Below, one piece after another: positions 6,225-7,762 of a stretch of 7,762 nt of DNA. The stretch's first letter is position 1. Each line of letters starts with the position of its first letter. Location of the stretch: NCBI GenBank assembly GCA_019308985.1, contig JAFDHB010000160.1:1-7762 (forward strand), given 5' to 3'. This DNA is from Deltaproteobacteria bacterium (GTDB lineage Bacteria > Desulfobacterota > DSM-4660 > Desulfatiglandales > HGW-15). Below the pieces are notes generated by a model. The model saw only the letters and a program-made list of their open reading frames with translations. It ran no database searches and had not been told where the DNA came from. The position numbers and the translations under genes are program-made.

Positions 6225-7762
6225 GCATGGCTTTCTGCTCCCAAGGCCTCTGTCTCTTGAGCGATGAGTTCCAGGAGATCAGGCTGGTCTCCCTTGATAG
6301 TCAAGGATTCACGCATTGCCTTGAGTGCCTCTCTTTTTTCTCCTGCCCTATAAAGGGCCAGTCCTAAATTTCTGAGATAGAAATGGTCCCTGGGCTTCAG
6401 CTCCAGGGCCTTCTCGAAATATTCCGCGGCCTTTCTGTATTCGCCCTTTTTGTAGTAATAGACACCCCAACTGTTGTTGACCACGTCACCGGGCTTGTTC
6501 TCCAAAGCCCTTTCCAATTGGATCCTTGCTTCTTCATAATAGCCGTTGTCCATGAGCAATTCCGAAGCCTTGCTCAGTAAGAGGCTGTCATCATACCCGA
6601 GGACCGATGCATTTTTCAGTTGTCGTTGTGCTACCTTGTCCTTTCCAGCGAAAAAAAGGTACTGGGCGTGCCTCAAGAAAAAGTGGGACTGGACTTGCCT
6701 GGTCATGAAATCTTTTTCGAAATCCTCATAGAAGCTTTCCGTCGAATAGTATCTCCATGCATTCTTGATTCTGTAAGGGCGTGAAGGGCCTTTTTTCCTT
6801 TCAACCTTATGGAGGATCCCGGCCGGAACCAGCTGGAACTCCCCAGGCAGCGTCACCCCGTCTGGCACAAAGGTGAGGTAGTAGATGCCGAGGGGCAACA
6901 TCCTCCTGGCAATCTCCTTTTCGAGCACCCTCCTGTATTCTTCCCACTTGCCGACAAAGAGACCCTTCCCTTCCCCAACATAGGGCATCTCGTAGAGGAT
7001 ATTGTGCCGATCAAAAAGAAGGAGATCGGGTCGCATCTTCTCTGCGATCCGGGCGTAGACCACCGGGAAAAAGTGGTTGTCTCCCTCTACCAAGAGGATG
7101 CTTTCATAATCCGGGGTTCTCAGGGCATTCAAGGCATGCTCATAGGCGGTGCAGTTGGAGCTCTGGTCTGAAGAAGTGATATTCAAAGCCAAAGGGATCG
7201 CCGGAATGAAACACCAGGAAGCCCTCACAAGCTTACTGGTAGCGCCTCCGACCCCTGGATGATTATGGACCCAATGGAGGGCCTGGGCGATCCCCAATCC
7301 AGAGAGTATTGCCAGGCACAATAAAGTGGGCAAGGCAAAGGGCGTTACCTTGAGGGAAATAACATTCAAGAATACCGTGTAAACGAAGTCAAATACTATG
7401 ACAAGGACAAAGAACAGCTGCCACCGATGGGGTCTCAACCTGATAAGGCCCCAGATCCCTATGACAAGGATGAACCCCAGTTGCGCTCCGACCAGCGAGA
7501 GGGCCTGGTTGGTCCGATGAAAATATTCCAAGAAATTCTGCTGGAGGAAGTATACCTCCCTATGGCTGCGGCCTGTGACATGGGCCACGAATTTTTCGAA
7601 GGTATTGGGGTCGCCCCAGTGAATGGCCGCCCCAGCGTTTGTGCGTATGGGCAAATAGAGGTAGAGAGAGAGCGCCACCAAGAACAGAACCGTAAGGACC
7701 ACGAAATTGCCCGGGCTCAGGAGCATCCTCCTATCCCGCCAGAGCACGAAACAGATCGCCGC
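6218..7762 (-). CDS. DUF2723 membrane protein with C-terminal TPR domain (partial, N-terminus outside window)
   Basis: The visible 514 residues run from the window edge to a TGA at 6220-6218. The frame is open to base 7762, so the GTG at 7747 is internal, not a start. Alignment by eye with the next gene, a full-length paralogue, places the first visible residue near residue 166 of that protein. About 165 residues are therefore missing, including the GDSGEL loop. Family marks present are LYLPIRTNAGAAIHWGDPN, HVTGRSHR, several membrane segments, then a soluble region with TAYEHALNALRT and VEGDNHFFPVVYARIAEKM. TPR-like repeats fill the last ~150 residues (SWGVYYYKKGEYRKAAEYF and NLGLALYRAGEKREALKAM). 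Known: DUF2723 is a GT-C-type family whose human member TMEM260 O-mannosylates proteins. Inferred: a polyprenyl-sugar-dependent transferase with its TPR domain in the periplasm. Its stop lies 6 nt before the next start, so the pair is probably translationally coupled. Family call is firm; sugar and acceptor are unknown. Confidence 0.9.
   Translation of the reverse strand, partial: AAICFVLWRDRRMLLSPGNFVVLTVLFLVALSLYLYLPIRTNAGAAIHWGDPNTFEKFVAHVTGRSHREVYFLQQNFLEYFHRTNQALSLVGAQLGFILVIGIWGLIRLRPHRWQLFFVLVIVFDFVYTVFLNVISLKVTPFALPTLLCLAILSGLGIAQALHWVHNHPGVGGATSKLVRASWCFIPAIPLALNITSSDQSSNCTAYEHALNALRTPDYESILLVEGDNHFFPVVYARIAEKMRPDLLLFDRHNILYEMPYVGEGKGLFVGKWEEYRRVLEKEIARRMLPLGIYYLTFVPDGVTLPGEFQLVPAGILHKVERKKGPSRPYRIKNAWRYYSTESFYEDFEKDFMTRQVQSHFFLRHAQYLFFAGKDKVAQRQLKNASVLGYDDSLLLSKASELLMDNGYYEEARIQLERALENKPGDVVNNSWGVYYYKKGEYRKAAEYFEKALELKPRDHFYLRNLGLALYRAGEKREALKAMRESLTIKGDQPDLLELIAQETEALGAESHAR
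7134..7151. repeat. 18-nt exact repeat, copy 2 (paralogue footprint)
   Basis: This is identical to 5082-5099 and falls at the matching place in the other DUF2723 gene (TAYEHA coding segment). The surrounding DNA is clearly diverged, so the duplication is not recent. Confidence 0.85.

Noticed and set aside
7747..7747. GTG as the start of the right-hand DUF2723 gene
   Set aside because: The frame continues open to base 7762, there is no ribosome binding site, and alignment with the paralogue shows that about 165 residues must lie upstream.

Overview
The window is a single block of genes, all on the minus strand, so transcription runs from the right edge (7762) to the left edge (1). It contains six genes packed end to end. 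The first (right edge) and last (left edge) are cut by the window. Spacing is 6 to 76 nt where genes do not overlap, and the last two junctions overlap by 16 and 26 nt. This is the pattern of one operon. No RNA gene, insertion sequence, CRISPR array or convincing terminator was seen.

Layout in transcription order: (1) 7762-6218, a DUF2723 membrane protein with a C-terminal TPR domain, missing its N-terminus; (2) 6211-4196, a complete paralogue of it (671 aa) that keeps the family's GDSGEL loop; (3) 4119-3406, a soluble family-2 glycosyltransferase of the polyprenyl-phosphate mannose/glucose synthase (DPM1-like) type; (4) 3378-1984, a B12-binding-domain radical SAM enzyme with a CxxxCxxC cluster motif; (5) 1999-359, a polytopic GT-C-type (GT39/ArnT-like) membrane glycosyltransferase; (6) 384-1, the N-terminal 128 residues of a paralogue of gene 5, not listed as an open frame from its own start because it runs off the edge.

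The likely joint role is envelope or protein glycosylation on the outer face of the cytoplasmic membrane. The family-2 enzyme would load a sugar from a nucleotide donor onto a polyprenyl phosphate. The four GT-C-like membrane proteins would use such lipid-linked sugars in the periplasm. DUF2723 proteins are related to human TMEM260, a protein O-mannosyltransferase that also carries C-terminal TPRs. The radical SAM enzyme could modify the lipid or the glycan, for example by methylation, but its substrate cannot be read from sequence. The operon therefore holds two tandem-duplicated pairs of different GT-C families around one donor synthase and one radical SAM enzyme.

The organism is a Gram-negative-type bacterium with roughly balanced base composition and AAAGGA/GAGG ribosome binding sites. 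The combination of DUF2723-TPR proteins and B12 radical SAM enzymes fits an anaerobic or environmental lineage such as Desulfobacterota (old Deltaproteobacteria), Nitrospirota or NC10. That placement is inference and is weak.
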